A DNA stretch of 64,000 nucleotides. Origin: Corella eumyota. Taxonomy: Eukaryota > Chordata > Ascidiacea > Phlebobranchia > Corellidae. The position numbers and the translations under genes were made by a program. Of this stretch, positions 33,833-47,000 are shown piece by piece (position 1 is the first letter of the stretch; the number at the start of each line of letters is the position of its first letter). The notes below the pieces were generated by a model. It did not search any database and was not told the origin of the DNA. It saw only the letters and a list, made by a program, of their open reading frames with translations. The stretch is taken from positions 7,626,001 to 7,690,000 of the forward strand of contig OY720102.1 in assembly GCA_963082875.1 (NCBI GenBank), read 5' to 3'.

Positions 33833-34565
33833 ATAGTTAGAAGCGAGTCGTGTGAATTACCCATGTGTAAGCAATAATACCGGTATTAACTGATAAAAAA
33901 AATTGAAAATTTGTAAAAAAAAACATCGAAATTTTTAGCAATTTTTAAAGTTTTAGTTTAGGCTTTTATTTAGTATATTAACCATAGAAATTCAGTATTA
34001 ATAGAGTCTCGTGCATGTTATAGTTTTGTACTTTTTGGCAAAACTGCTTAATCATATTAAAATCGTATGTGCCAGAAAAAATCTTTATTTTTAGGCTTTT
34101 ACATAACTCCTCGCATTAAAAACATGACTCTAATCAGCTAGATAATTTGCTATAAAGCGCGTACAGTTTCCGGGCAAAAGGTTAGACTAAAATTTCCAAT
34201 TAAAAATCGCAAATATTATTTTGAAACCAAAAAAATTAATTAAATGAGCTTGCCAATTTTGTGAATTCCCCACTAAAAACGCAGCCGAAATTTGGAGAAT
34301 CGGGAAAAAGTTGTCTGACGTTGTTACTGGTTATTTATCTGTGATAGGCTGACATATTAGGCGCCGTTATATAAGTATGTATTCTTGGCAGATGGATAGA
34401 AATTTAAATATAAATTAGGGTGTTTAATGAAAAATTAGGAAATTTGCGTAATTATTAGATGCCCAGTCATTGCATCACGAGCCGTTTTAAAATTTAATTT
34501 AAAAATTTAGATTCGAGGGTATAACATTTCGTTAGAGTGAAACGATGGAGTATGTTTTTTGTTTT

Positions 34566-34692
34566 GAATATTTTTATTGGGGAAGGGTGTGCTGTTATGA
34601 CGTGATTGAGCTATCCGTAAACGCCGGCCTCAAGGGCGAATAGTGTGACGTTGGTTCGGTTCGAACCCAAAACCTTTCGGCTCGTAGACCAT
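34566..34692 (-). mobile_element. tRNA-Arg-like SINE (family B), truncated copy 2
   Basis: Reverse copy: 'gaagggtgtgctgttatgac' at the 3' end through 'aagggcgaatagtgtgacgt' to 'aacctttcggctcgtagacc'. The first ~30 bases of the tRNA-like head are missing, and a MITE fragment follows directly. Confidence 0.75.
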
Positions 34693-34853
34693 ATATAATT
34701 TTCGTATAATAAAATAGTGGACGATATATATAATATAGAGCTTTGTCCAATTTATAGTCCCGCGAAATAAAAAAAACTGCCATTTGTGGTGCGCAGGTAA
34801 ATTATTGCGGGCAAATGTTAGATGGGAGTTGCGACCATATTACAACAATTAAA
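34693..34853 (-). mobile_element. MITE fragment (same family as 17441-17812)
   Basis: On the minus strand: 'atatggtcgcaactcccatc', then 'tttgcccgcaataatttac', 'cacaaatggcagtttttttt' and 'actataaattggac', ending in a TATA-rich stretch. One terminal repeat and about half of the core remain. Confidence 0.65.
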
Positions 34854-35132
34854 ATCCGAACCTAAAGGCTGGGCTACCGACTAGTTTAATTAAAACATTT
34901 GATGATTTTTAGATGCACACCCACAATTAACCGCATAAAACCGTTTTGAAAATTACTTGCGACTAACAAATTTGAAACCGCAATTACGCAAAAACAAGCT
35001 TTAAGACGATTGCTTTCAATTCAAAAAATATTAAATAAAAACCGCAAAACGCTCGTTCTTTTTAAACGTTGGTTCAAAACACTAAAATTAATTAATTTAT
35101 ATTTTATTTGACGACATTTATTCAGATTTATA

Positions 35133-38100
35133 ATGCCAGGTGTTGTAACATGGATATTAATATTCATAGTGGGCTTGTTTTTGACTTACGTTTGGCGAGT
35201 TTCGAACTCGAAACGTAAGGGGTTAAGTCTTTCAAACCCACCACCCGGTCCGACAGGTTACCCCATTTTGGGGGTATTTCCCACTTTGCTAAAGGCCCCT
35301 TTTCACGAAGTTTTACAAGGTAAGATTTTTTCTGATTTAGTAAAAGTAGGTCAATTATATTTAAAATAATTTATTTTTAGGAGTTTATTTTAAAATGAAT
35401 ATTCTGAGGCGTAACACGTTTTATTTTGCGTGTTGGCAGATTTTTTATATATTTGAGTCACGTATAGTATTACAGGCATAACAAATACGGTTAATTTGTA
35501 ATGTAAATTTGCCAATGTTATTGTCCATTATATATATACGTGAAGCAATATTAAAACCATTTTTTATTTATTTATTCTCGATGTGGAAAGGTCGACTTTA
35601 CAATCTAAACATAGAGAAACATCAGTTACCTCGACCCAGTATCGAGTTGCCTTTGGCAGTTTGGGATATTATAGTTTAATATTTTTCGATAGTTATAAGT
35701 TGCTGATCAGGTGTAGGCTTAGCAGAAGGTTATACCGCTTCTAGCGCCTTACCTAAGGGCGCTAGAGTGGGAATCGAACCCAGGACCTTATGAAGTAAAG
35801 CCAAGTGTTTTGACCATTACAACACGTTGCCTATTGAAAGGTAAAAACTAGCTTAACCAAACCAAAAATGTGAAAATGCATAATACACTCTCTTATTATT
35901 TTTTATTTTCTGTTTTGTAATCTTTAGAATGGACCAAAAAATACGGAAACGTTTTTCAATTTAAGCTAGGCACTGGTGTATCAGTTATACTGGGTGACGT
36001 TCCCACCATAAGAAAGGCTTTCGTAACTCAGTCGCCTGAAGTAGACAGCCGTTGTCAATGGAGATACTGTTTTATACGAATGTTTAGAGGTGACAATAAC
36101 TTTGCAAAAATCCTAAAAAGTTTTTGGAAAAATGTTTAAGATTTTAGATCACTTGTACTTTATAATTTAAAAAAAAATTTTAGTACTTTACGGTCCTAGC
36201 AAATTTTCTCGCGTACTTTAGGGTTCTACCCACTAATTCTCTCTGGTACTTTGCGGGCCTACTTAATTCACTATCGTAATTAAAGGTCCCTAACTTTTTT
36301 TGGAAAACCGTAATGTAAAAATGATCCAAGAAAATTTCTTTGTTTTTGTTTTCAGGTTTATCTGTTTTGCCTTATTCCGAAAAATGGATTAACACAAGAC
36401 GAAGAACTTTGACTATCCTAAGAGACATGGGCATGGGAAAGTCCCTCATGCAGGATAAAATACACGAAGAAGGTAAAAAATTTAACAAATTATTAATTGC
36501 CGTTTAAAATTTTAATATTTGACCAAACCTTAAAATTTCGAAAACATAACTAAAAATAAAAAAATATGACTTTATTAAATTTTGTAAAAAAAACAATTTC
36601 TGCCAGCGTTGTGGTCAGAACACTTGACTTTACTATATGTGGGGTTCTGGGTTTAAACTTTACTGCTCTTATGCTGTAGTGTTTTTTAATATCCCAAATA
36701 TCCCAATTTTTAATATCCCAATTTTTAATATCCCAAACTTCTATAGGCAACTCAATACTGGTTCTAGGAAACTTATATTACTCTATGTTTAGGTCGTAAA
36801 GACCTTGACACATCAAGGATAAATAAACATTTAAAAAAATAAAAATGAACAAACTTTTTTCAGCTCATTATTTGATGCAGCAACTTCTACTCGCCGATGG
36901 TGCTTTTAACCCACGTGACATGCTACGTCGCGCTCCGATGAACACGATATGTTCAATTTTGTTTGGCGAAAGGTAAGTCTAAAAAAAATATTTTTTTTTT
37001 AAATCAGTTTTTATTTTTTTTTGTATGTTTGATAAAAATTAGTTGGGATCGAACACAAAATCTTTTGTAGTGAAGCCAAGTGTTTAAACACTACACTACG
37101 CTGCCGATACTAACCTATTTTTTTAATTTTTTAAAGGTATGAATATGATAACCCCTATTTATTATATGTCATGAACACAGTCGTGTATTTAATTGACATC
37201 CTGGCCAAAGCTAGTATATACGACGTGTTGCCGACTCAACTGCGCCGTCTGGCGGGCTTTAGTTTAAACAATTATCACAAAAAATTGGAGGAGTTAAACA
37301 AGTATATACAAGACAGGGTAGACGAACACAAATCAAGTTACGACAAAAATGTTGCAAGAAATTTTGTCGACGCCTGGTTAAAGGTAGATTATACTTATTA
37401 TTGTTCATGGCTATAACATAGTTTAAAACCGGCAGCGTGGTGTAATAGTCAGAACACATGGCTTCACTACATAGGGTCCTGGGTTCGATCCCCATTGCTC
37501 TCACGCTGTAGCACCTTGAGTAAGGCGCTAGAAAAGGTATTAACTTCAGTTGAGCCAACACTTAATCAGCAGCCTATAATTTTCGGGTAATTATAATCAG
37601 TAATATCCCTAAATTGCCAAAGGCAACTCGAGAGTAGATCGGGGTAACTGATGTTACATGTTAAGATCGTGAAGTCGACCTTCCCACATCGAGAATAAAG
37701 AAATATATAAAAATAATAATAAATATTAACAAAAGTGTTTTTCAGGCAGACGCCGACGAAGACCTTAAAGTAAGAAACCTAAATGACTCGCGGTCGCATA
37801 TTGGAACAACTACCGCAAATGTTAAAAAGCCATTCAGCAACTTGCCTGACGTGTTGCAAGACGTTATCATAGCCGGGGCACATTCAACCGGTATAGTTTT
37901 TAATTGGATGGTGCTGCTTATCACTCTACATAAAAACGAGCAAGACTTGGTGAGTATGGTGTACATATAAGCACATTACGATAGTTCATGTTTGTGTATT
38001 ATATATAGTGTATAATTTGAAAACATATTAAGCAGCTTAATGCTAGGTTTACAAAATGTTAAAGAGGTTTGAAAGTTCAATAGGTGTTTTGTATGTCTTA

Positions 38101-40438
38101 TATTAAAATATTAAAAACTATGTAAAATTTTTGCAAATTGTATGTAAGACATAGAATTATAAAGGCCGCTCACAATAATTTTTTTTGTTTGTTTTTGATA
38201 TGGTAGGGTCGACTTTACGACTCAAACATAAGGCAATATAAGTTACCCCGACGTTACCCCGAAGTAACTCTCGAGTTTCCTTTGGCAGTTTGGGATATTC
38301 TAGATTACAACCGCCCCATAACTAGGCTGCTGATTAAGTATTGACTCAGCAAGAGTTTATACAGTTTATAGCGCCTTACTGAAGGGCGCTACAGCATAAC
38401 AGCAGTGGGGATCGAACTCAGGACCTCGTGTGACAAGAAAAATCAACATTACTTGCCTAAATAAAATTTTTAACCACCAATTTTTTAAATACAAGCTTTA
38501 ACAATTTGCTATAAACAGGCCTATGCCGAGATCATGGAAACGATTGGACCAAACCAAGCGCCTAATATGGGTGACCGTGCTAAGCTAAGAAGAGTTGAGG
38601 CAATTATGTATGAAAGTCTACGCGTTAGCTCAGTATTACCTGTTGTGGCCCAGGCAACGTTAAGAGACACTAAATTAGGAGGCTATGACGTAGCCGCTGG
38701 TACAGAAGGTAGGTTTAACTATATTTTTCTTGAAATATAACCAAGGGTTATAGATTTTCATATAATTTAAATGAATCGGTTTTTTATATATCTTTATCCT
38801 CGATGTGGAAAGGTCGACTTCACGACCTAAACATAGAGTAACAATTGTTAACCCGACCAAGTCTCGAATTGCTTTTGGCAGTTTGGGATATTATATAGAA
38901 TATAATTGCTTAATAATTAAGCTGTTGTGATCAAGTGCCAATTCATCTGGAGTGTATACCGTTTATAACACCTTACTTAAGGGTGCTACAGTATGAGAGC
39001 AGTAGGGATTAAACTCACGATCTTATGTAGTGTAGCAAGTGTATAAAAACGAATCGTTATATGCTTTGCTTAAAAGCCAGAAAAAATTGGATATGTATAT
39101 TTTAAACTGTATGAATATAGACAACATAACGTAATGTTACATTACATAGCATCAGTATAACCTATTTAAATTGTATTTTGCGCAGTAATGTATAATAGCT
39201 GGGCTTTAAACTACGACGAAAACGTGTTTCCCGAACCAAGATCGTTTAAGCCTGGAAGATGGATCAACGAAAATGGCGGAATCCGCAAAGAGTTGTTTCA
39301 CTATTTTTTCCCGTTCGGACTTGGTGGGTTTTGCTTCGTATTTGTTTAACCTTTACGATTGAATTATCGACCTAAACATAGAGTAACATCAGTTACCCCA
39401 ACCCAGTCTCGAGTTGTCTTTGGCAGTTTGAATATTATACGTTAAAATTGCCCGATAATTAAACTGCTAATAGATTTTTGTTTTAGCAAAAGTTACCTAC
39501 TGTCTATAGCGTCTTGCTAAATGTTGCTACAAAGTGGAAACAGCGGGGATTTAACACAGAACCTCATGTAGTGTAGTCAAGTGTTAACAGCCAAAAAATT
39601 GCATCAGGAAATTAATTAAAACATTAAAATGTTTAAAACTTGATTACATTTATTCTGTAGGAAAACGTTCCTGCGCTGGAGAGTCGTTAGCTCGCACGGA
39701 TTTGTTTGTAACACTTGCTACTTTACTGCAAAACTTAGAATTTTTCCCTCCAGGTAAAAAGACTTGTATTTCATAATTAAATTTAAGACAATTAAGTTAT
39801 TTGTTAACTTTGGGTTTATATATAACAAACTACCAGCAGCGTGGTGTAGTGGTAAGAACACCTGCTACACCACCATGAGGTCCTGCGTTCAATCCCCACT
39901 GCTCTCATGCTAAAGCACCCTTGAGTAAGGTGCTATAAACGGTATGAACTTCTGTTGAGCCATCACTTAATCAGCAGCATAACTACCGGGCAATTATAGA
40001 CCTTATAATATCCCAAACTGATAAAAGGCAACTTGTGACTGGGTCAGAGTAACTGATGTTACTCTATGTTTAAGTAGTGCAATCGACCATCCCACATCGA
40101 GGATAAAGATATATACAAAAAAGCTGTACTATCTTAACAGTTTTGGTTAATTAAAAACAAATAAAACACAACCTTGTGCATTTAACTTGATATCGTGTTG
40201 AGTTTTTTTGGGGTTGAATTAATAGGTTACCATCTGAACACCACTATTTAAATAATACTTAATGTATGGCTTTTAACTTCAAAAGAATATATTTCCAGGT
40301 ACTGATGCTCCAAAACATATGCAACCAAAAATCGAGCACAAATTCGGTCTGCTCGCTGACGCGAAACCATATATGATAAAAGTAAGAAAAAGGCCGACAT
40401 TTTATTCATATTTAGAAGAAAATACAAAAAAATTGTAA
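35133..40438 (+). CDS. Cytochrome P450, clan 2 (CYP1/2/17-like), ten exons
   Basis: Exons 35133-35319, 35928-36089, 36356-36472, 36864-36972, 37137-37383, 37746-37949, 38519-38708, 39186-39323, 39661-39753 and 40299-40438. All phases close: 528 residues, a normal length. An N-terminal anchor helix (about 4-21) is followed by a basic stretch and the hinge PPPGPTGYPILG. The K-helix ExxR is E374-R377 (ESLR). The meander region has PEPRSFKPGRW, and the heme loop is FGLGKRSCAG with Cys456 as iron ligand. The I-helix reads AGAHST (317-322), where most P450s have an acidic residue (AG.[DE]T), so oxygen activation may be unusual. It is an ER-anchored monooxygenase of unknown substrate. Each of the nine introns carries a mobile element. 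AATAAA at about 40472 is a likely polyadenylation signal. Confidence 0.93.
35571..35834 (-). mobile_element. Main SINE (family A), copy 11, P450 intron 1
   Basis: Reverse copy from 'tctcgatgtggaaaggtcga' to 'accattacaacacgttgcc', of the 'aagccaagtgttttgacc' subfamily. Confidence 0.85.
36147..36327. mobile_element. TIR element with internal minisatellite (copy C), P450 intron 2
   Basis: Ends 'gatcacttgtactttataat' and, reverse complemented, 'ggatcatttttacattacgg' are imperfect inverted repeats. Inside are about four units of ~30 bp ('gtactttacggtcctagcaa' type) like those in seipin intron 6. At 181 bp it is shorter than the other two copies because the array is shorter. Confidence 0.7.
36601..36832 (+). 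mobile_element. Main SINE (family A), copy 12, P450 intron 3
   Basis: Forward copy with the head 'gccagcgttgtggtcagaac'. The middle is replaced by three short repeats of 'aatatcccaattttt', and the 3' end 'acatcaaggataaataaac' is kept. Confidence 0.8.
37034..37106 (-). mobile_element. Main SINE (family A), 5' fragment (copy 13), P450 intron 4
   Basis: Only the tRNA-like head remains, in reverse: 'ttgggatcgaacacaaaatc' to 'acactacactacgctgcc'. It fills nearly half of a 164-bp intron. Confidence 0.75.
37431..37712 (+). mobile_element. Main SINE (family A), copy 14, P450 intron 5
   Basis: Full forward copy from 'cggcagcgtggtgtaatagt' to 'cccacatcgagaataaagaa', 'ggcttcactacatagggtcc' subfamily. 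Confidence 0.9.
38199..38432 (-). mobile_element. Main SINE (family A), copy 15, P450 intron 6
   Basis: Reverse copy from 'gatatggtagggtcgacttt' to 'tcgaactcaggacctcgtgt'; the tRNA-like 5' end is cut. Confidence 0.85.
38784..39045 (-). mobile_element. Main SINE (family A), copy 16, P450 intron 7
   Basis: Reverse copy from 'tatatctttatcctcgatgt' to 'cttatgtagtgtagcaagtg'; the last ~25 bases of the head are missing. Confidence 0.88.
39364..39592 (-). mobile_element. Main SINE (family A), copy 17, P450 intron 8
   Basis: Reverse copy, degenerate: 'cgacctaaacatagagtaac' to 'catgtagtgtagtcaagtgt'. Both ends are cut. Confidence 0.8.
39836..40124 (+). mobile_element. Main SINE (family A), copy 18, P450 intron 9
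   Basis: Full forward copy from 'cagcagcgtggtgtagtggt' to 'cacatcgaggataaagatat' and a short A-rich tail. It is among the best preserved in the window. Confidence 0.92.
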
Positions 40439-41093
40439 AATAGTCTAGTTATAACTTATTTTTGAAAATTTAATAAAAAAATTAACAAAAACTAATTTAT
40501 GAATGTCTTTTCAACGCTACATACAATTTCTAATTAATTGACATTAAAATTTAATTAAAAGCCAAAAATTATTTAATAAATTTTGTAATTCTTAAACTGT
40601 AATTATTTTCTTACGCTCTTTATTTATTTTCCATTTCTGTACGATTTTTCTATGCCCCATTCATAACTGTACTATTATTTTTATGCAATTATTTTCTAAC
40701 GCTGGTGTTGTGAAACATATAAACCTATTCTTTGCAATGTTAATAAAGGGATGTTTCTTGAATTAAAAAACGATTTAATAAAAAATTGATTTGTTCGTGT
40801 GTTAAATATATTTAGGAAAAAAAAGAAATCTATTTACAAATCAAACAAAAAACAATTGTTAAAAAAATATAAAATGTTGACTGAAAAAAAAACTTAGTAA
40901 TACTTGATAAAAATGTAAATGGCAAGTAGGCAACTGTCATTACATTAATATCAATTCTAAATATCAGAAAATAATGTTAAGAAACTATACCATGTGAACT
41001 CGATAACGTTGTAGGCATACAAAAAAATCAATTTTACAAAAATACAGTATACATTAGAGGTTGTGTTAGGCTATACTACATATTTAAATCTGT
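40439..41093. other. Convergent intergenic region, P450 and CARD-SAM 3' ends
   Basis: About 650 bp of AT-rich DNA between two converging genes. It should hold both 3' UTRs. I see no repeat or coding frame. Confidence 0.5.
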
Positions 41094-44000
41094 TTAAATA
41101 ATCTTGAATATATCAGTTATACCTTGGTGGTTAGATTGTTTTAAATTTTCGGTCAAACGCGAATTTTCGACGGCAAGCCATATTTTTGCTTTTTCAAGCC
41201 AGGTCAGACCGACTAATCGTTCGATTCCGTCTTCTGTGATGTCATAGAGGTGGGCGGGGTCTCTGTAGCCGTTCTTTTTCAACACGGACGACGATTGGTC
41301 GGGTAGGTTGTGACAACGACACCACGTGTCGAGCGAACTCTCTAAAAATATCACATTTTGTAAAAAAATTTTATGTAACATCAAATAGCTAAGATCTAAA
41401 AGATCAATTTATATAATACACGACCACGGCCTAATTAAATGTACGCTTGTGTGTTGATGTATTTACAATAATTAGCCCTCAATTTTCGCGAATGTACTGC
41501 TTATAGATTTAAAGTGCATTGCCGTGTTAAGGCATTCCGCCCTTATCGCATATCACAAGAAACCTGAAATTTTCTGATATTGATAAAAATCAGATATATC
41601 AGATCGACAGAAACGATTACGTGGCCGGGAATTGAATAGCACAACAAATAAACTAACATATTAAACCCGCTATCGAACTAATTTAAATCTAACGTTACAA
41701 CGTATTAAATTTTCTAAATTATTTCTGCAAAAAATTTGAACCCTTTGATATTGCAAAAATGTAAACTTTTGTAGGTAATTTAAAAAATTGCTACTCTTGT
41801 GGCCTAATAAATTCGAACATAGGTGATCTGATAACTTTAATGAGACCAAAGCACTAAAACACGTGTAAATTATATGGTTTAATTTTAAACGCTTACGCAT
41901 GGATATAAATTTAAGCGCTTACACTTTCAAAAAAATTTTTTTTTAAATAAAAAAGAAATAATAATAATTTTGAGCACCCAATTAAAGTTTGTCATTTTTT
42001 AATTTAATATTAAAGCGATTTAATTGAGATTAATTATGGCAATTATATTACACTATATTGTATACGCCCGTTTCCAATCCTATATAGTTACATCCTTATA
42101 AAGTGCTTTAGCGGTTTTTAGCGCATTTAATTTTTCGTTTTTGCCACAACAATCGTCATACAACATAAATTAAAGACCACCACTTGCAAATCAAATTACC
42201 TGTAGGCCAGACAACACTTTAAACAAATCATTTTTCTTTAATTTTTCAAAGCAAAACTTTCTCATAACCATATAACTCAACCGAGCTAAAAACAACTTTT
42301 TAATAACCCTTTAAAGCCCGAGTCACAATCTGTACTGTTTAAACCTGTGCAAATATTGGTGCCCCGATTTTGAAAGAGTTATACGACCTGTTTTGTTTTT
42401 TTTACTGCCCCGTGCGGTTTCCTTTGATTAATTGTTTTGAAAGTGCGCCATTTTATTACAAGTCGAGTTTTATAGCTCATAAATACAACAAGTCAGCTCG
42501 TTAATTTTGATTGAACCTTTTCTAACAGGATTTTGAACGCGAATGTTATTAAACTGGCTCGTTAAATGAACTTGAAACGTAAACCAAGTTTTATTACATT
42601 ACTCTAAACTACAACGACTGCTTTTATGATATAAATAGGAGTTTTAGAAAGGCACATAATAAATATTTTGCCCTTTATCATAATTTAATTTAAAATTATT
42701 TCTGATTTTTAATTTAAAAATTACCTTGTGTTAAATTATTTTCTTGATTTTTATTCTCTGTGTCATTTAGACCCATTGCACCTCCGGACGCTCTATAGAA
42801 GAGCCTCCCGCTTCCCTCCGGATGCCTCTCCGACATCCTTCTCGTGATACGACCTCCGGGAACGACAGTCGACGTCTCTGTCTTCCTCAAAGATGCTCCG
42901 TGAAGCTCGAAAGTAGGGAGGGATGTTGCGCGCTCAAGACAGGGAGCAGAACGGGGTCTTGGTCGAATTTCGAGGTCAGAGTTATCCGAGTTTAGCAAAT
43001 CCTGTAACCCTTCCAACCCTGGAGTGCCATAGATCGTGTTAAGCTTGTTTTGTTCTACGTTCTTAAGCGTTTCCCTAAGTTTTTTTCTTTGATTGACCTC
43101 ACTGCCCGACCCAAGTATTATCCAAGCGGTTTTAGCCTCAATTATTTCTTCGTCTATTAGTATGGGAACCAGGGAACTGACTTTTGGTATTTTATTTGGC
43201 GAAGTCGGCGTTTGAGGCTTCGTTTTTGCAATTTCTTTTAGTTCTCTATCTTCCTCTTTATCTTCCTTAATCGTTAAAGATGTGTTAGTAACGTCATAAT
43301 ACTGGATCTGATGACGTAGCACGTAAACGTCGTCGCCTTCCGATTCGGTCGCTGAGGCTTCCCCGCAATCCGAAGATTTCTTCGCAGGCTCCTTACATAA
43401 AAGATCTTTGCTGTCGTCATTAATTTTATTGGATGACAATGTGTCTTCATCGTCGAAAGAAGATCCGTTTGCTGCAGCCGCTGCTTTTTGAGCCGACTCG
43501 AAATCCTTGTAAGTCGACAGTTGACAAAGACGGCCCAGAATGCAGTTTCTGCATTTTCTTAGAGGCTCAAGTCCGAGGTTCGTCAGAACGTCCAGCAACT
43601 TCTCAACGGCTCGCTCTCTTTCCTCTTCCGACATCTGCTCATCGCGCGGACTCTCCGCTAAAAAAGAACCCTCAAAAAACACAAATTTGTTTTTGTATTC
43701 GACATAAGTCGAGCTAACAGTTTTAGCCAACTCCTCGCTTAATAGGTTCTCAACAACCAGATCGTCCAAGCATTGATCTAACGAGATGTTCTCTGCCTCT
43801 ATTTCCTCAAGGATATCCATTAAAAGTTCGTTAATTTCGTCTATCTCGTTACTCGGTGACGATTCTTTTGGACGCGAATCGTGTCTGCGGCTCTTCTGAG
43901 ATGATTTAGGAGGAGGTATGTCGTTCGGAACAGGAGTATCTTCTCTTTGAAAATTAGCTGGAGTACCGTCAATTTTGGTAAGATCGATTTTCGGCAAATC

Positions 44001-47000
44001 CTCATTTTTCTTTTTTGGAGTCGAACTCATTTTTTGATCCGAGTTTGTGACGTCATCTGAAGATTTTGCGGACTCGAGATTGATCTCGATCGGAGGAAGA
44101 TCGCTGAACGACACTCTGTTGCTCTTCTTCTTAAAACTCGACGGTGGGGACCGACTCCCATTTGTTAAAATCGTTGACAAACACGTGCTTTTCATTTCCG
44201 GAGTAATACCTATGACGTCATTGTTGTTTTCGTCGTTGATGATGACGTCATCGATAGGTAATTCCTTGTCACAACTTGATTTCAACTGAAACAAATCCGA
44301 GCGACTCACGGTTTGTTCGATTAAAAGTTCCTCGTTTAAGCAATTTACGGCTTGCTTAGTCGTAGTAAGGGGTAACACTGGAGGCATTTTGTTAACTTTA
44401 TCCTTAACAATATCCTTAGGCTCTTGATCTGGATTCTTCTCTTTCGAAGTTACTTCCTTGCTAGGTTCAGTAGAAGTCGCGCCTTCTAACGAATTCGCCT
44501 TTCTTAACAAATTCTTTCTTGTCGAAATCGGAAAAAGAACTTTGCTGATATAGTTTCCTTGCTGCTTGCCACTTGATCTTCTCTGCCTTGCTGACGACCT
44601 CTTGTTATTAAGACTCAGTCGTGAATACTGCCTTCGCGAACTACCTAGTGAGGTAAAACTATCGGTATCCGAGCTAGCAGACACTGCGCTTTCCGTGTCC
44701 GAACAAATAGATGCCTCTGTGTCTGTTGTTGTTACCTCGATCGGTTTAACTTGCACTAAATCCGCTGCGATTTGGCTCGAGGTGACAGGAGCGATTCTCT
44801 CGGATTCGCCTTTTTCCGCAATTCTCTCATTTACCTGGCCGAGCGGAAGACTGTTTGGTTTTTGACAAATGTTGCAAATATCTAAGCCCACATTTGGAAA
44901 GATTTTATCGTCGTTTTTCGTTACCGGTTTATCAATATCGACTTGAAGTTTGTCCACTGCAATTTGTAAGTCATTAAAGTTTTCATTTTCTTTAATCTTT
45001 ACTTCACATCGCAATACTTCGTTCTCAGTTAGCTGTACTATCGAGTTATCCTTAATCGCAGAGAAATGTTCTTCAGAAAGTATTTCAGTGTCGGGCGACT
45101 TGTTGTTTATTTTCTTACTTCCAGCAACAATTGGAAATCTGCCAAAATTTAATAAAAAGCTTATTAGATTTAAAAATTTCAATTACAAAAGAACCAAAAA
45201 ATTCTTAATAAAAAATGTATTAAAAAGTAATTTTCCATATATAATAAGCTCAAAGCAGCAAAAAACTCTAAATTAATTAACAAAAACTCCTATTAACTTA
45301 GTGTTATTTTTTATTACAAATAAACACTTGGAAAATTTACAATTAAGTGTTTTTTTAATTTGTTATTATAAAATGAACTTTTTCTCTGATGTATAATAAT
45401 AAGCAACCCACTCCTTGTCGAAATACGCAATGTTATGCAAAACGCACTAGAAGAGAAATAAATCTTTGTTTAAGGCACGATTTAATCGCCTTTGTGCGCG
45501 CCCATAAACACACCGCAATACGTCATAATCACGATACTCTTACGTCATTTATTTCTAGGTTGTAAATAACAAAGTGTCGGAAAAATGTGAATTTATTTTT
45601 GATTTATTACTTAATCTTCCTGTTTTGTTAAACAAATTCAATTTTAATTTTAATTACAAAATATGCATTTAGTCCTTTTGTTTTTAATGTGTTCATTTTT
45701 AAAATATTTTCTGTTATTTTTTTTATTTATACTTTACATTTTTTTGAATAAATTTTATTATTTTTTAACTCTAGTAGGCGTAAATGATGCCAATCTATTT
45801 AAATGTTATTTAAATACCCTTTAGAAAATTAAGTAGTGCTTAAGTTTTTCATATATTTAACTTTTCGCTAAACCAAGTCGATTTTATTTGAATTTTAATC
45901 ATATCTGATCAAAATTCTTGATTTTGAACAAAGAACCATATTTTATTCAATCTCGTGCTGGTACAAAATAGGTTGATGTTGTCAGATAGTATCTATAACC
46001 TATCATAATTTCCCTAACCTTAAACTATATTTATTTTTATTTTCAAGAATAGATTAGTTTAAAACTTATTGCTTCACACATTCATTTAATTTTTTTTCAT
46101 CCCAAAGATATGCAAAATCAAAGTAACTAAAATAGACAGACTTACTTTGATTTGTTGGTTGTTGGTGATATTAATATTGTGCTTAAACTACTTGTTTTAG
46201 ATGGCAATTTTTGGAGGTTTTCTTTCGTTTTTTCAGCAATCTAAAAAAAGCAATCTTAATAAAATTGTAAAAGTTTGAAAAAAAGGTATTTTAAACACAA
46301 ATGAAAAAGGGTTATAATTAAATTTGTTTACCTTTTTCTTTTCAGCGGCTTTTTCAGATTCACTACAAGCTTTTACAAGCATTTCAGTCGTGATTGGACA
46401 GCGTTTAATGACATCATTGGCATCGTGGTCGTTTAGGCCAATCAAAATGTCGAACAAACCGGCCACTTTAGCGCTTGGTGCGGTCACTTTTCGAACCATC
46501 CATGCCGATCTTGTGCTGATTACACACTCCTTAGTTAGCTCCGAAACGAGATCATCGATTTGTGGAGTTAATGACGTCATGTCGAAATTTATGACGTCAG
46601 GATCGTAGAGTTTAGCAGATACGATTTTAGAAAATTTTGTTCTCAAAAGCAGTAACCTTTCTTTCAGAGTATCTTCTGATTTTGTGTTATCATTTTCTAT
46701 TTTTATTTCAGGTTGTTTTGGCGACATTGTCAGACTGTGAGACCTCGGCCTAGATTCTCTTTCCATGCCGGAAAGTTCTAGATTTACAGGAACGCCCTTT
46801 ATGACGTCAGAATGCGTCGTCTTTTTAACAGTGGGTCTGGAAGCGTTATCTAGTCGACAAGAAGATGCCCGCTTCACGAAAACCGTTTCAGGAGAAATGT
46901 TGGAAGAAGGTGTTATATACAAAGTCGATTTACAAGACTTGTTTGATGTAGAAGGACGAGTCAATTTATGTTTCAATGGTGTTGTGGCATTGGCGTTAGG

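Larger units (their letters stand above)
32415..35132. other. Intergenic region between Evx and the P450 gene
   Basis: It holds an AATAAA at 32519-32524 (probable Evx polyadenylation signal), two TGACGTCA elements (33783-33790 and 33825-33832), a truncated family-B SINE (34566-34692) and a partial MITE (34693-34853). The rest is AT-rich with no supported exon. It may contain Evx or P450 enhancers. Confidence 0.5.

Noticed and set aside
42950-45276. Several plus-strand frames of 80-110 codons opposite the CARD-SAM exons
   Set aside because: They are shadows of a long, well-supported minus-strand exon.
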